From positions 2,232,001-2,296,000 of the forward strand of contig OY970387.1 of the NCBI GenBank assembly GCA_963719485.1: DNA of 64,000 nucleotides, read 5' to 3'. Within the stretch, counting starts at the first letter, position 1. Each line of letters starts with the position of its first letter. A program made the translations under genes and the position numbers. Positions 1 through 9,139 of the stretch are shown here, in pieces. Under the pieces are notes generated by a model. The model saw nothing but the letters and a program-made list of their open reading frames with translations. It did not search any database and was not told the DNA's origin. The stretch is from Bog-473 sp963719485. GTDB lineage: Bacteria > Actinomycetota > Acidimicrobiia > Acidimicrobiales > RAAP-2.

Positions 1-735
1 GAACAACGAGAAGCGCCCCACAAGCGCGGCAGCGAGCGCGGACAGCACGGTGACCGAGAGGATCGCGGCATTCAACGTGACGATCGGCGCCAAGAGGATG
101 GCGGCCAGTGCGGACAGGAAGCCCGCGATCAAGAAGTTGACGAGCTCGATCCGGGCTGGCGCCCAGCCGGCGATGGCCGCGACGCGACGATTCTCCGATA
201 CCGCCGAGGTGGCGATACCGAAAAGGGTCTTGCTGTAGACCGCCCACAGCGCCACGGCCAACACGAGGGCGATGCCGATAAGGATCAAACGGTCCTCGCC
301 GATGCGGACGGAACCGACGAGCATGAGGTTGCGGGTCGGCAGAATCGAGTGGGGCTGGCCCAGCTGGTTACTCCAGAGCAGCAGCATGAGGCTCTCGGCA
401 GAGGTCAGCAGCGCGAGCGTCGCGATCAGCCGACTGAGCAGCGAAGTGTTCCGCAGCAGTGCCATCACCACGTACGTCAGGAGCCCGAGCGCGACGCCAA
501 CGATCAAGCCGCTCGCAACGGCGAGAGGCGTGGGCCAACCAAAGTCGTCGCGCAACGAGTAGCAGACGAAGGCTCCGATGGCTCCGAGTGCGGCGGCCGC
601 GAAGTTGAGAACGCCGGAGACTCGATGCACGATGACCAACGAGAGCGCAACGAGCGCCGTGAGGGCCCCAGTGGCGAGGCCGAGCACCGCAAACTGCACC
701 GTCCACTGGCTGAGAAAGGCCGTCGCCAACGGCAT
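1..735 (-). CDS. livH: Branched-chain amino acid-type ABC transporter permease (LivH family), 3' end outside window
   Basis: Inner-membrane permease subunit of a HAAT-type importer. Reading leftward from ATG at 735 the frame stays open to the window edge (245 codons), so the C-terminus is missing. The translation is strongly hydrophobic with the family's layout: an N-terminal helix rich in Ala/Leu, a VLNFAAAALGAIGAFV stretch that corresponds to the LivH helix II signature, and repeated Ala/Leu/Val membrane segments. The start lies 2 bp beyond the stop of the upstream binding-protein gene, so the two are surely cotranscribed. The substrate cannot be told from sequence; livH-family permeases also carry amides, urea or aromatic acids. 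Confidence 0.85.
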   Translation of the reverse strand, partial: MPLATAFLSQWTVQFAVLGLATGALTALVALSLVIVHRVSGVLNFAAAALGAIGAFVCYSLRDDFGWPTPLAVASGLIVGVALGLLTYVVMALLRNTSLLSRLIATLALLTSAESLMLLLWSNQLGQPHSILPTRNLMLVGSVRIGEDRLILIGIALVLAVALWAVYSKTLFGIATSAVSENRRVAAIAGWAPARIELVNFLIAGFLSALAAILLAPIVTLNAAILSVTVLSALAAALVGRFSLF

Positions 736-737
736 GG

Positions 738-2030
738 TCAGGAGCTGATCTTGAACGGCTTCGTCACGTCGCTGAACGGCGAGACGCTCACGTAGTGTCC
801 GTTCTCTACCCGCAGCACCATCGCGTCCCGCGAAAAGATCCGGAAGGGCGCCAGCGCCTTGACATCGGGAAACGCGAGCTTGCTGAAATTGAAGGGTGCC
901 GCCTCAGGACGATTGATGGGCCCGGCCTGCTTCATCGCATTGACCAACTCGGCCGAGGTCAGGGTTGCAATCTCTGATTTCGGCAGCTTGTCGAGGACGT
1001 CGACGAGCGCGTGCACGTTCGACCACGCGCCCGTGCTCGCAGTGCTGAGGTTCGCAGGGTTGGCCTTGAACCCGGCTGCCCGTAACTCCTTCAGCATCTG
1101 CTTGATGCCGGGGTTGGAGGTGTCCGACGGCGGAGCCTGCTGGGTGAGCACATACATGCCGTTGGCGACGGATCCCAGCTGGTGCAACACGTTCGGGGGT
1201 ACCTCCCCCGTGAGCACGGGAACCTTCTTGGCGGTGACTCCGTTCGCCGCGAGCGCATTCAAGAAGGGCACCGGGTCCGTGAGAATCATCGCGATCGAGG
1301 CCGGGTTGGCCTGACCCACTTGCGCCGCGATGGGTGCGTAGTCGGTGGTGGTCGGTGGCACGAAGAGGGTTTGGATCTTCACGCCGACCCCCTCGGCGAC
1401 CTTTTGCGCAATGGCGGCGAACGTCTCGGTGGCCGCGGTGTCATCGACGACCAAGAGGGTCTCCTTCTTGTGCAACCCTGCGGCGACTCCGGCTCCGCCG
1501 AGGGCCAGCGTGAGGCCCGCCGACGAGGAAAACGAATCCGGATTGGTAAGATCGAAGATGGTGCCACCCGCTGTGAGGACGCCGGGCAGCTGGGCCGCCG
1601 TGGTCCCGTTGGTGAACGCCCCGCTGGACCCGAATAGCGCGAGGGAACCGTTCTTCTTCGCCTCGAGGCCGCACTGCTGCGCGGCGTTCGGATCGGACTT
1701 GTCGTCGCAGAGATCGATGGCGATCGGTCGCCCGAGCGCACATTGGCTGTTCACGGCCTTGAGTGCCGCGGCGGTGGCGTTCTTCGCCTCGGCCGTCAGG
1801 CTCGGGACCGACAGCGGCCCGGTCAGGCTGGCGATGCTCGTGAACTGGAGGGGCTTGCCGGTACAGGACGCGCCTGTTCCTGCGGCCTTCGACGTCGCCA
1901 GCACCGAACCGCCGGCCGGCGCGCCTTGCACAGCGGCCCAGCCCGAGAACGTGATGAAGGTCGCGAGGACCACCATCGCCAACGATGTACGCCGAAGCGG
2001 AGTACGAGCGAACATGACGACCCTCGTCAT
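738..2030 (-). CDS. livK: Periplasmic-binding-protein type I (LivK-like) substrate-binding protein
   Basis: Extracytoplasmic receptor for the adjacent LivH-type permease. I chose ATG at 2030 because it opens a clean signal peptide: Arg residues, then a hydrophobic run ending AAVQG; an ATG at 2013 with GAGGG upstream is the alternative. The longer frame back to 2201 adds a charged non-signal stretch and overlaps the operator, so I reject it. The mature part begins with the LTGP motif usual near the start of LivK-like domains and has cysteines (in ASCTGK, SQCALG, LCDDK, QQCGLE) likely to form disulfides. It lacks a lipobox at the expected position. The promoter region is shared with the divergent SDR gene and holds two palindromes. 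Confidence 0.85.
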   Translation of the reverse strand: MTRVVMFARTPLRRTSLAMVVLATFITFSGWAAVQGAPAGGSVLATSKAAGTGASCTGKPLQFTSIASLTGPLSVPSLTAEAKNATAAALKAVNSQCALGRPIAIDLCDDKSDPNAAQQCGLEAKKNGSLALFGSSGAFTNGTTAAQLPGVLTAGGTIFDLTNPDSFSSSAGLTLALGGAGVAAGLHKKETLLVVDDTAATETFAAIAQKVAEGVGVKIQTLFVPPTTTDYAPIAAQVGQANPASIAMILTDPVPFLNALAANGVTAKKVPVLTGEVPPNVLHQLGSVANGMYVLTQQAPPSDTSNPGIKQMLKELRAAGFKANPANLSTASTGAWSNVHALVDVLDKLPKSEIATLTSAELVNAMKQAGPINRPEAAPFNFSKLAFPDVKALAPFRIFSRDAMVLRVENGHYVSVSPFSDVTKPFKISS

Positions 2031-2193
2031 CTGAGCGCCTTTGCCGCTGTCGCCTCCCCCAGGCCACCTCGATCTCTGGAAACGTGCCGGCCGTGAAGCG
2101 ATGAACGCTTTTCGCAGCTCTTCTTGTTCTTCACTGAATCCCCCGAAGCTCAAGTGCTCTCCTTCGTCGCGTACGCCAAGATGATACCGTGAA

Positions 2194-2243
2194 CTCGACA
2201 TCTATGTCGAGCACGGTATCGTACACTCGACAGTGATGTCGAG
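2194..2243. promoter_or_regulatory. Pair of 18-bp palindromic operators, centres 32 bp apart
   Basis: Two near-identical palindromes, CTCGACAT-CT-ATGTCGAG at 2194-2211 and CTCGACAG-TG-ATGTCGAG at 2226-2243 (one mismatch in the arms), lie between the divergent livK and SDR genes. The first is flanked by a further imperfect repeat (ATACCGTG at 2184-2191 and CACGGTAT at 2212-2219). The same arrangement, with the same 32-bp centre-to-centre distance, occurs at 7169-7218. The size and symmetry fit a TetR-family dimer site; the nearby TetR gene at 6301 is the obvious candidate, by inference. Confidence 0.7.
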
Positions 2244-2279
2244 CTACGCACCACCCAACCCGTAGAAAGAGGAAATCCG

Positions 2280-3029
2280 ATGGACAGGACCGCTCGAAAA
2301 GCTCTCATCGTCGGAGCAACTCGGGGGATTGGAAGGGCGACGGCGCTCGAGCTGGCCAGCCGGGGCAGCGACGTCGCTCTGGCATTTGCATCGAACCGCG
2401 ATGCAGCAGAGGCCGTCGCGGCAGAGCTGCGTTCTAGTTCTTCCCGAGTATTGATTCAGGGCGATATAGCTCGTGATGGAATTGATGTGGTCAAGCAAGC
2501 AGCCGAAGGACTCGGTGGTCTGGACATGGTTGTCGTAACGACCGCGCCTGAGATGAACGGTTCGATTGACCTGGTCACACCCGACGAAGCGCGCGGCGCA
2601 TTTGACACCTTGGTGCATGGGTTTCGCGAGTTGGCGGTTGCGGCTCGCCCTCATCTGGCTGAGCGAGGCGGAAGCATTGTCGCCGTGAGCAGCCTCGGGT
2701 CAGAACGCACTTCTCCGCTTTACGGTGCCATGGGTCCTGCGAATGCCGCTCTGGAGGCCACGGTCCGGTATCTGGCAGTTGCTCTCGGGCCGGACCACAT
2801 ACGAGTCAATGCCGTAGCCCCTCTCCTCTTCGAAGAGGCGTCGCAGCATCAGGTAGGAGAGGAGGTGTCGCCGCTCATGGCAGCAGTCGCCAAGAAGACT
2901 CCTTTCGGGCATGAGATACCCACGTCCTCGGGCATTGCCCGAACGATCGCCGCGCTGCTCTCGGACGATATGAGGTATGTGACGGGCCAAGTGTTCAAGG
3001 TCGATGGGGGCTACTCGATAGGGCTATAA
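2280..3029 (+). CDS. SDR-family oxidoreductase, FabL-like, with altered catalytic lysine
   Basis: Short-chain dehydrogenase/reductase fold: the NAD(P)-binding GATRGIG motif sits at residues 13-19, and a VDGGYSIGL-type C-terminus closes the protein. The active-site region (SSLGSERTSPLY then GAMGPANAALEATVRYLA) follows the FabL/FabI pattern in which the lysine is seven residues after the tyrosine. Here Tyr148 is present but position 155 is Asn (codon AAT at 2742-2744), so the usual catalytic lysine is missing. ATG at 2280 is preceded by an AGAAAGAGGA ribosome site. The gene starts just downstream of the paired palindromes and is followed by the alpha-galactosidase gene. It may be a divergent reductase or have lost classical activity. 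Confidence 0.8.
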   Translation: MDRTARKALIVGATRGIGRATALELASRGSDVALAFASNRDAAEAVAAELRSSSSRVLIQGDIARDGIDVVKQAAEGLGGLDMVVVTTAPEMNGSIDLVTPDEARGAFDTLVHGFRELAVAARPHLAERGGSIVAVSSLGSERTSPLYGAMGPANAALEATVRYLAVALGPDHIRVNAVAPLLFEEASQHQVGEEVSPLMAAVAKKTPFGHEIPTSSGIARTIAALLSDDMRYVTGQVFKVDGGYSIGL

Positions 3030-3184
3030 CGACCCGACCCATTTAGGCTCATGCGTCACCTGTGGATTCAACCGACGAGACCTACTGGAGCTTCACTAAC
3101 TCTCCATGTAAAGGACCCCACGAGCACGATGCAGAAACCAAAGATTTCGGTTCTCCAGCCACTGTCCCGGGTGAGGGTCGTTTC

Positions 3185-4975
3185 GTGAACATCGTGCCCG
3201 TTGCACTTTGCGTTGTGGTCGACGAAAGCTCGCACACCGGCCCCCTACAGACCGGGGCGCCGGTTGGACTCGGCCCGCTCGAGGTCGTGGTGAGCGCCCG
3301 CGAGCCGGGGGGCGCTGGGGGTGAAACCGGCCGCGCGCGCCTGGCCTGGTCGGTGGCCAACCGCTCGGATCGTTCGGTGTCGGTGCGATCGGTGGCCATC
3401 GAGATGAGCGTCGAGGCCGCCGCGCCCCTACGCATGTTCCGCCACGGCTATCAGTCGTGGTCGCCGTCGGACGTTGCCGTCCTCGGCGTTGATCGCGACC
3501 CGTCGATCGACGGCGGGAACGAAATCATGCGCGCCGTACTGCATGCCGACCAGCGGGTGGTGGACGACCCCGGCGTGCTCCGGTCCGAGTGGCTCACGGT
3601 TCTGGCCGACGGAGCCGGAACCGCCGCGCTGGTCGCCTTCGAGGGTGCCGGTGAGCACGACGGGACGTTGTGGCTGTCAGGTCGCGACGACATCCGGCTC
3701 CGGGCTGAGGCGTTTCTGGGGGGCATCACGATGGAGCCCGGGGAGACCCGCCAGCTTCACCCCGTCGTGATCGAGCCCGCACCGGTGGCCGATGTCGAGG
3801 TGCTGCTGGCCCACTGGGCTGGCGTCGTCGGGACCGCCGCCTCGGCGCGGATTGGTGCCGACTACCAGATCGGTTGGTGCTCCTGGTACCACTATTTCCA
3901 CCACGTCACCGAGACCGACGTGCTGGCCAACCTCGAATTAGCGGGTCGATGGCCCTTTGAGGTGTTCCAGGTGGACGACGGCTACCAGTCGGCCATCGGC
4001 GACTGGCTGACCACGGCCCCGTCGTTCCCCTCCGGCCTCGAACAGCTGGCCAGCCGCGTCACGACTGCGGGATGCCGCCCGGGCATCTGGCTGGCTCCGT
4101 TCCTCGTGGCGCCCGACTCCGAGGTGGCCCGGCTGCACCCCGAGTGGCTAGCCCAGCGACGTGGGCGGGACGGCACTCTCTCCCCTCTATTCGTCTGGCG
4201 CAGCCCGACATGGGGAGGCGGCCAGGGCGGTCTCACCTGTTGTCTCGACACCACGCAGGCCGAGGTCCTCGCTCACCTCGAAGGCGTCGCCCGCGCCCTG
4301 GTCTCCCTGGGCTATGCCTACTTGAAGCTGGACTTCGCGTTTGGGCCTTCTGCCGACGGGGTGTGGCACAACCCCGCCGTCAGCCCGGCCCGACGCGTCC
4401 GCGACGGAATCGCCGCCATTCGCCGTGGCGCTGGCCCCGACACCTTCATCGTCGGCTGCGGCGTCCCGCTCGCCCACGTCGTAGGCCTGGTCGACGGGGT
4501 CCGCATCGGCCAGGACGTCGCGCCGGTGTGGGCGCTGCAGGCTCGCGACGAGAAGACCCCTGGTTACGTGCGCGCCCGGCCCTCCACCCAGTCGGCCTAC
4601 TCGAGCACCGCCGCCCGGTCGTTCATGCACCGGCGCCTGTGGCTCAACGATCCGGACTGCCTCATGCTGCGCAGCGCCGCCACCCAACTGGAGCCCGCCC
4701 AGGCGCTCACCTGGGCCCGCGCCGTGGGCGTTTCCGGAGGAATGGCCCTGGTCTCCGACGACCTCGCGCTGCTGGACGCCTCCTCGCGAGGCCTGCTCGA
4801 CGAGTGCCTCGAGATCGGCCGGGCCAGCGATGACGCCGCCCGGGCCGGTGCGGCGGCCGTGGCCACGGACCTGATGGAGGCGCCCATTGCGACCACTACG
4901 GAGGCGGCCGGTTACCGCCTGGTGGTGGACCCCGTCCTCGGCACCTCTGTGCTCACCCGGACCCGTTTCGTGTGA
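3185..4975 (+). CDS. GH36-family alpha-galactosidase
   Basis: Clan GH-D retaining glycosidase that would release galactose from alpha-galactosides. The catalytic TIM barrel is clear: IGWCSWYHYFHHV, FQVDDGYQ, then YLKLDFAFG carrying the nucleophile Asp (residue 383 from this start) and VRIGQDVAPVW carrying the probable acid/base Asp444. The N-terminal beta-sandwich region includes the RMFRHGYQSWSP stretch common to the family. I start at GTG 3185, which has GTGAGGGT upstream; the frame extends to GTG 3062 but that extra part is not family-like. No signal peptide is evident, so it is probably cytoplasmic. Galactokinase lies 4 kb downstream, which supports galactoside catabolism. Confidence 0.85.
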   Translation: MNIVPVALCVVVDESSHTGPLQTGAPVGLGPLEVVVSAREPGGAGGETGRARLAWSVANRSDRSVSVRSVAIEMSVEAAAPLRMFRHGYQSWSPSDVAVLGVDRDPSIDGGNEIMRAVLHADQRVVDDPGVLRSEWLTVLADGAGTAALVAFEGAGEHDGTLWLSGRDDIRLRAEAFLGGITMEPGETRQLHPVVIEPAPVADVEVLLAHWAGVVGTAASARIGADYQIGWCSWYHYFHHVTETDVLANLELAGRWPFEVFQVDDGYQSAIGDWLTTAPSFPSGLEQLASRVTTAGCRPGIWLAPFLVAPDSEVARLHPEWLAQRRGRDGTLSPLFVWRSPTWGGGQGGLTCCLDTTQAEVLAHLEGVARALVSLGYAYLKLDFAFGPSADGVWHNPAVSPARRVRDGIAAIRRGAGPDTFIVGCGVPLAHVVGLVDGVRIGQDVAPVWALQARDEKTPGYVRARPSTQSAYSSTAARSFMHRRLWLNDPDCLMLRSAATQLEPAQALTWARAVGVSGGMALVSDDLALLDASSRGLLDECLEIGRASDDAARAGAAAVATDLMEAPIATTTEAAGYRLVVDPVLGTSVLTRTRFV

Positions 4976-5085
4976 CCTGAGTCAGAAATGCGCTGGCAGT
5001 AGGTAGCCAGCATGTCGAGGAGTGAAGCTCGACCACACGTTGCGTGTGGGTGGACCTGTCAGATCGGGATCGGAGATCGAGAAGA

Positions 5086-6075
5086 ATGCCTTACACGGCG
5101 GCATCAACTCGGTACGACGCCATGCAGTATCGGCCCTGTGGGAAGAGCGGGCTCAAGCTCCCGGTCATCTCGTTGGGCTTGTGGCAAAACTTCGGCGATT
5201 CCCGCTCCATCAGCGAGGTGGAAACCATCCTGACCCGAGCCTTTGACCTCGGTGTCACGCACTTCGATCTGGCGAACAACTACGGGCCCCCGTATGGAGC
5301 GGCAGAATCCAACGCCGGGGAAGTCTTCAGCGGGGCTCTCTCCCCCTACCGCGACGAACTGGTGATCTCGACCAAGGCCGGCTACGACATGTGGCCCGGC
5401 CCCTACGGCAATGGTGGCTCCCGCAAATATCTCCTGGGTAGTTTGGACGCCAGCCTGAAACGACTGCAGCTCGACTACGTCGACATCTTCTATTCCCACC
5501 GATTCGACGCCGAGACGCCACTCGAAGAGACAATGGGCGCGCTGGACGCCGCGGTCCGCCAGGGCAAGGCGCGTTACGCGGGCATCTCGAGTTACCCCTC
5601 GGAGCAAACCGAAGCAGCGGTCGAGATTCTGAGCACCCTGGGCACACCGCTGCTGATCCACCAGCCTCCTTATTCAATGCTCCTCCGACGGATCGAAGGT
5701 GGACTCTTGGACGTCCTCGGCCGCCTCGGGGTGGGCTGCATTGCCTTCATGCCCCTGGCGCAAGGGGTGCTCACCGACCGATACCTCGATGGCGTTCCAC
5801 AGGGGTCAAGGGCGAGCCAACCCGGCACGCTGGGCGCGGCCCAGGTAGGCGAGGATGTCTTGGACAAGGTGCGTGCCCTGCGCGAACTCGCCAGGCGAAG
5901 GAACCAGACCATGGCGCAGATGGCTCTGGCCTGGACCCTGCGAGACGATCGGGTGACCTCCGCCCTCATCGGCGTTAGCAGCGTGACCCAGCTCGAAGAC
6001 AACGTGGCCACCATCGAAAACTTGACTTTCACGTCGGACGAGTTGGACGAGATCGAAAAAGTACTGAGTTCTTAA
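5086..6075 (+). CDS. Aldo/keto reductase (YghZ/AKR14-like)
   Basis: NADPH-dependent carbonyl reductase with a TIM-barrel. Motifs in order: YRPCGKSGLKLPVISLGLW at the N-terminus, FDLANNYGPPYGAAESN with the catalytic Asp/Tyr, STKAGYDMWPGPYG with the catalytic Lys, and YSHRFD with the His. The NNYGPPYGAAE signature matches the subfamily of E. coli YghZ (L-glyceraldehyde 3-phosphate reductase) and Kv-beta-like proteins. ATG 5086 is chosen because a GGAGATCGAGAAG site precedes it; upstream in-frame extension to 5044 has no support. The true substrate is unknown; the sugar-catabolic neighbours suggest a sugar-derived aldehyde or ketone. Confidence 0.87.
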   Translation: MPYTAASTRYDAMQYRPCGKSGLKLPVISLGLWQNFGDSRSISEVETILTRAFDLGVTHFDLANNYGPPYGAAESNAGEVFSGALSPYRDELVISTKAGYDMWPGPYGNGGSRKYLLGSLDASLKRLQLDYVDIFYSHRFDAETPLEETMGALDAAVRQGKARYAGISSYPSEQTEAAVEILSTLGTPLLIHQPPYSMLLRRIEGGLLDVLGRLGVGCIAFMPLAQGVLTDRYLDGVPQGSRASQPGTLGAAQVGEDVLDKVRALRELARRRNQTMAQMALAWTLRDDRVTSALIGVSSVTQLEDNVATIENLTFTSDELDEIEKVLSS

Positions 6076-6300
6076 GGACTTGGGGACCAAGCTGCCATAC
6101 GCACTCGCAGCGGACAGGTGGATCGATCCCAGCGAGTACTTGATGTGGCTGTGGAATACGCCAAGACCCCAGTCCAAAGCAATCAAGGACAAGTGCGGAC
6201 CCGTTGACAGCTTCATCCCTCTGATTCCAATAGAAAATTCACGCCTCGTATGCTGACGGTCACGTATCTCTGCGCACCTCGTGCGAAAGAATGGACCCAA

Positions 6301-7050
6301 ATGGCAAAGCTCGAAAAGAAACCAAATCCCAAGCCACGGGCTGCTCGTAAATCCAACAACGAGGTGCAGCGGACACGTGGCGGCTGGACGCCGGCGGGAA
6401 CGGCCGCAGCTCGTCGGGCCGTGCACTCCGAACGCGGCAACGAACGCGGCCAGCGGACTCGGCAGACCATATTGGATGCGGCTAGGCAGGTCTTCGAGCG
6501 GGACGGATATGTCAATACCAATGTCGAGGCCATCGTGGCCGAAGCCGACATGGCTCGGGGAAGCTTTTACACCTACTTCACGTCGAAGGCAGACATCTTT
6601 CGCGAGTTGTCAGGAGAAGTCACGGCTAAGGTCGATCAAGCCGTTTCGCGCACGGACGGGGACCATCTCGACCCCATTGACGCCCTTGCCAGGGCGAACC
6701 ACCGCTATGTCGAGGTGTATCGAGCAAACGCGGCGATCCAGGGAGTGATCGAGCAGATCGCAACCATGGATTCCGCAGTGCACGAGGTTCGTCTACGTGC
6801 CCAGCAAAAGCACGTAAAGCGGGTCGCCGCCACAATCCAAGGTTGGCAGGCCCGAGGCGTTGCCGACGAGACGATCGACCCTGTCACTACGGCAGCTGCT
6901 CTTGTCGCGATGACATCCAACTTCTGTTACTGGTGGTTCGTAGGTCCTGAGACATTTGACGAGGAACAGGCCCTTGAGACACTCAATGGCATTTGGGTGC
7001 GTGCCGTCGGACTTCGACGACGACCCCGACGAAAGATCACCGATTCATAG
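6301..7050 (+). CDS. TetR-family transcriptional regulator with basic N-terminal extension
   Basis: DNA-binding repressor/activator. The HTH is plain: RQTILDAARQVFERDGY, then TNVEAIVAEADMARGSFYTYF and SKADIFREL. Ahead of it sits an unusual stretch of roughly 55 residues rich in Lys/Arg/Pro if the start is ATG 6301. The ligand-binding half ends with GRRRPRRK-like basic residues. It lies immediately upstream of the paired palindromes at 7169-7218 and about 4 kb from the identical pair at 2194-2243, so it is the best candidate for binding both. Ligand unknown. A start inside the basic region cannot be excluded. Confidence 0.85.
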   Translation: MAKLEKKPNPKPRAARKSNNEVQRTRGGWTPAGTAAARRAVHSERGNERGQRTRQTILDAARQVFERDGYVNTNVEAIVAEADMARGSFYTYFTSKADIFRELSGEVTAKVDQAVSRTDGDHLDPIDALARANHRYVEVYRANAAIQGVIEQIATMDSAVHEVRLRAQQKHVKRVAATIQGWQARGVADETIDPVTTAAALVAMTSNFCYWWFVGPETFDEEQALETLNGIWVRAVGLRRRPRRKITDS

Positions 7051-7168
7051 CAACGCGACATTCTGTCGGGGCGGATGCAATGGGTTCGCCCGGGTTGAAG
7101 CAACTGAGTATTGAAGTAGCTGAGTTGCGTCTCGATATCAACGCCGAGACAGCGCTGACGGTGGTCGG

Positions 7169-7218
7169 ATCGACATCTATGTCGAGTGGTGCCGCCTTTA
7201 CTCGACATGAATGTCGAG
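7169..7218. promoter_or_regulatory. Second pair of 18-bp palindromic operators, centres 32 bp apart
   Basis: ATCGACATCTATGTCGAG at 7169-7186 and CTCGACATGAATGTCGAG at 7201-7218. The first box shares its core, including the central CT, with the first box at 2194-2211. The centre spacing of 32 bp equals that in the livK/SDR promoter region. The pair lies upstream of the amidohydrolase gene at 7307 and downstream of the TetR gene. Two sites on about three helical turns would allow cooperative dimer binding on one face of the DNA. Confidence 0.7.
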
Positions 7219-7306
7219 CTATAGTGCGGGTCGATCACGCCTGCGTGAGTCGCGGCACATTGCTTGAAGCCGTGGCGGCCTGAGGGCCCTCGAGGAGAGG
7301 AGCATC

Positions 7307-9019
7307 ATGTACGACCTGATCATCCGCAATGGGACGATCGCCGACGGTTCCGGTCGGCCGACCCGGGTGGGCGACGTGGCCATCGAAGGCAACCGCATCG
7401 TTGCCGTCGGTGAGGTCAACGGGGCGGCCCGCCGCGAGATCGACGCCGAGGGCAAGCTGGTTACCCCCGGCTGGGTGGACATCCACACCCACTACGACGG
7501 GCAGGCCACCTGGGATCCCGAGGTCTCTCCCTCGGGTTGGCACGGTGTCACCACGGTGGTCATGGGGAACTGCGGTGTCGGTTTCGCGCCGGCCCGGGCC
7601 AGCGACCGTGAGTGGCTGATCCAGTTGATGGAGGGTGTCGAGGACATCCCCGGCACGGCCTTGGCCGAAGGGATGACCTGGAACTGGGAGAGCTTTCCTG
7701 AGTACCTCGACGAGGTGGAGCGAACCGACCGGGTGCTCGACGTGGCCTCGCTGGTCCCGCATGGCGCCCTACGCGCCTTTGTGCTGGGCGAGGGTCGGGC
7801 CAACGATCCGGCCAGCGCCGAGGAGATCGCCGAGATGGCGTCCCTGGTGCGAGAAGCCGTGCAGGCCGGGGCCATCGGTGCCTCGACCACCCGCACAGCG
7901 CTGCACCGGGCCAAGGATGGCGAGTTGGCGGCCGGAACCACCGCCGCCGCCGCCGAGCTGATTGCCATCGGAGAAGCGCTGGGCAAGGCCGGACACCGGG
8001 TCTTCTCCCTGGCCAGTGACCTGGTGGACCTCGACCACGAATTCGCCTGGATGTCGGAGATCTCCATCCGGGCCGGTGTGCCGGTGACCTACCAGGTCCT
8101 CCAAGCCGACTTCGCCCCCGAGCTTTGGCGTGAGTGGATCAACCGGGGCGTGGCGGCCAACCGCCAGGGCGCCTGGCTGGTGCCCCAGGTGGCGGGCAAG
8201 CCAACCTCGGTGATGGTGGGCTTCCAGTCCGCCACCCATCCGTTCTCGCACCACAAGACCTTCCAAGCGCTGAAGGGCTTGCCTTTTGACGAAATGGGGG
8301 CCAAGTTGGCCAGCCCCGAGGTGCGGGCGGCCATGCTGGCCGAGGAGCCCACACCGGGTGGTTTCGTCGCATTGTTGCGCAGTCGGTTGCACAAGCTCTT
8401 CCCGCTGGGTGACCCGCCCAACTACGAGCCGGCACCCGAGGCCAGCGTGGCCGCCATTGCCGCCCGTGAAGGCAGGTCCGTCGACGAGGTGCTCTACGAC
8501 GCGATGCTTGAGCGCAAGGGGAAGGAACTTCTCTACTTGCCGTTGTTCGACTACGCCAGGGGCAACCTCGATGCCGTGGGTGAGATGTTGGTGCACCCGG
8601 CCACCGTGCTCGGGCTCGGGGACGGCGGCGCGCACTGCGGCGTGCTCTGCGACGCCAGCATGCCCACGTTCATGTTGGCGCATTGGGCCCGCGACCGGGA
8701 CCGGGGCGAGAAGCTCCCGGTCGAGCAGGTCGTGCACCTCCAGACGCGCCGGACCGCCGCCCTCTACGGCTTCAACGACCGGGGTCTGGTGTCTCCGGGC
8801 TATCTGGCCGACGTGAATGTCATCGATCACGAAGCGCTGATACTTGAGCCACCCGAGATGGTCTACGACCTCCCGGCCCATGGCAGGCGGCTCATCCAGC
8901 GGGCGCACGGCTACGTGGCCACGGTGAAGTCCGGTGTGGTGGTGCGTGAACACGACCAGTCGACCGGGGAACTTCCGGGCCGACTCCTACGCGGCCCTCA
9001 GCCAGCTCCGGCCGGCTAA
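7307..9019 (+). CDS. Amidohydrolase of the D-aminoacylase / N-acyl-D-amino-acid deacylase family
   Basis: Zinc-dependent amidohydrolase-superfamily enzyme, 570 residues. MYDLIIRNGTIADGSG opens the composite beta-sandwich; VDIHTHYDGQATWDP gives the metal-binding HxH motif; MGNCGVGFAP includes a cysteine typical of D-aminoacylases; LGDGGAHCGVLCDAS carries the late active-site Asp. The C-terminal sandwich (GYLADVNVIDHEAL) is intact. ATG 7307 has a very strong GAGGAGAGGAG site. The close family includes many uncharacterised actinobacterial members acting on N-acyl amino acids or hydantoin-like compounds, so substrate is not assigned. Probably controlled through the palindromes just upstream. Confidence 0.87.
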   Translation: MYDLIIRNGTIADGSGRPTRVGDVAIEGNRIVAVGEVNGAARREIDAEGKLVTPGWVDIHTHYDGQATWDPEVSPSGWHGVTTVVMGNCGVGFAPARASDREWLIQLMEGVEDIPGTALAEGMTWNWESFPEYLDEVERTDRVLDVASLVPHGALRAFVLGEGRANDPASAEEIAEMASLVREAVQAGAIGASTTRTALHRAKDGELAAGTTAAAAELIAIGEALGKAGHRVFSLASDLVDLDHEFAWMSEISIRAGVPVTYQVLQADFAPELWREWINRGVAANRQGAWLVPQVAGKPTSVMVGFQSATHPFSHHKTFQALKGLPFDEMGAKLASPEVRAAMLAEEPTPGGFVALLRSRLHKLFPLGDPPNYEPAPEASVAAIAAREGRSVDEVLYDAMLERKGKELLYLPLFDYARGNLDAVGEMLVHPATVLGLGDGGAHCGVLCDASMPTFMLAHWARDRDRGEKLPVEQVVHLQTRRTAALYGFNDRGLVSPGYLADVNVIDHEALILEPPEMVYDLPAHGRRLIQRAHGYVATVKSGVVVREHDQSTGELPGRLLRGPQPAPAG

Positions 9020-9139
9020 AGCAACAAAGGCGTCGGGTGTTTGGTAGGAGCAACGGATCTTCCAGTTGCCCTCCGCATCGTCGGCGGTGCTCCTTACCCA
9101 GGACCTCGCTGGCGAACGATTCCATTTTGTGAGACTGAA

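Noticed and set aside
2031..2201. Extended N-terminus for the LivK-like protein
   Set aside because: Would bury the signal peptide 57 residues inside and place the start within the operator; ATG 2030 gives a normal signal sequence.
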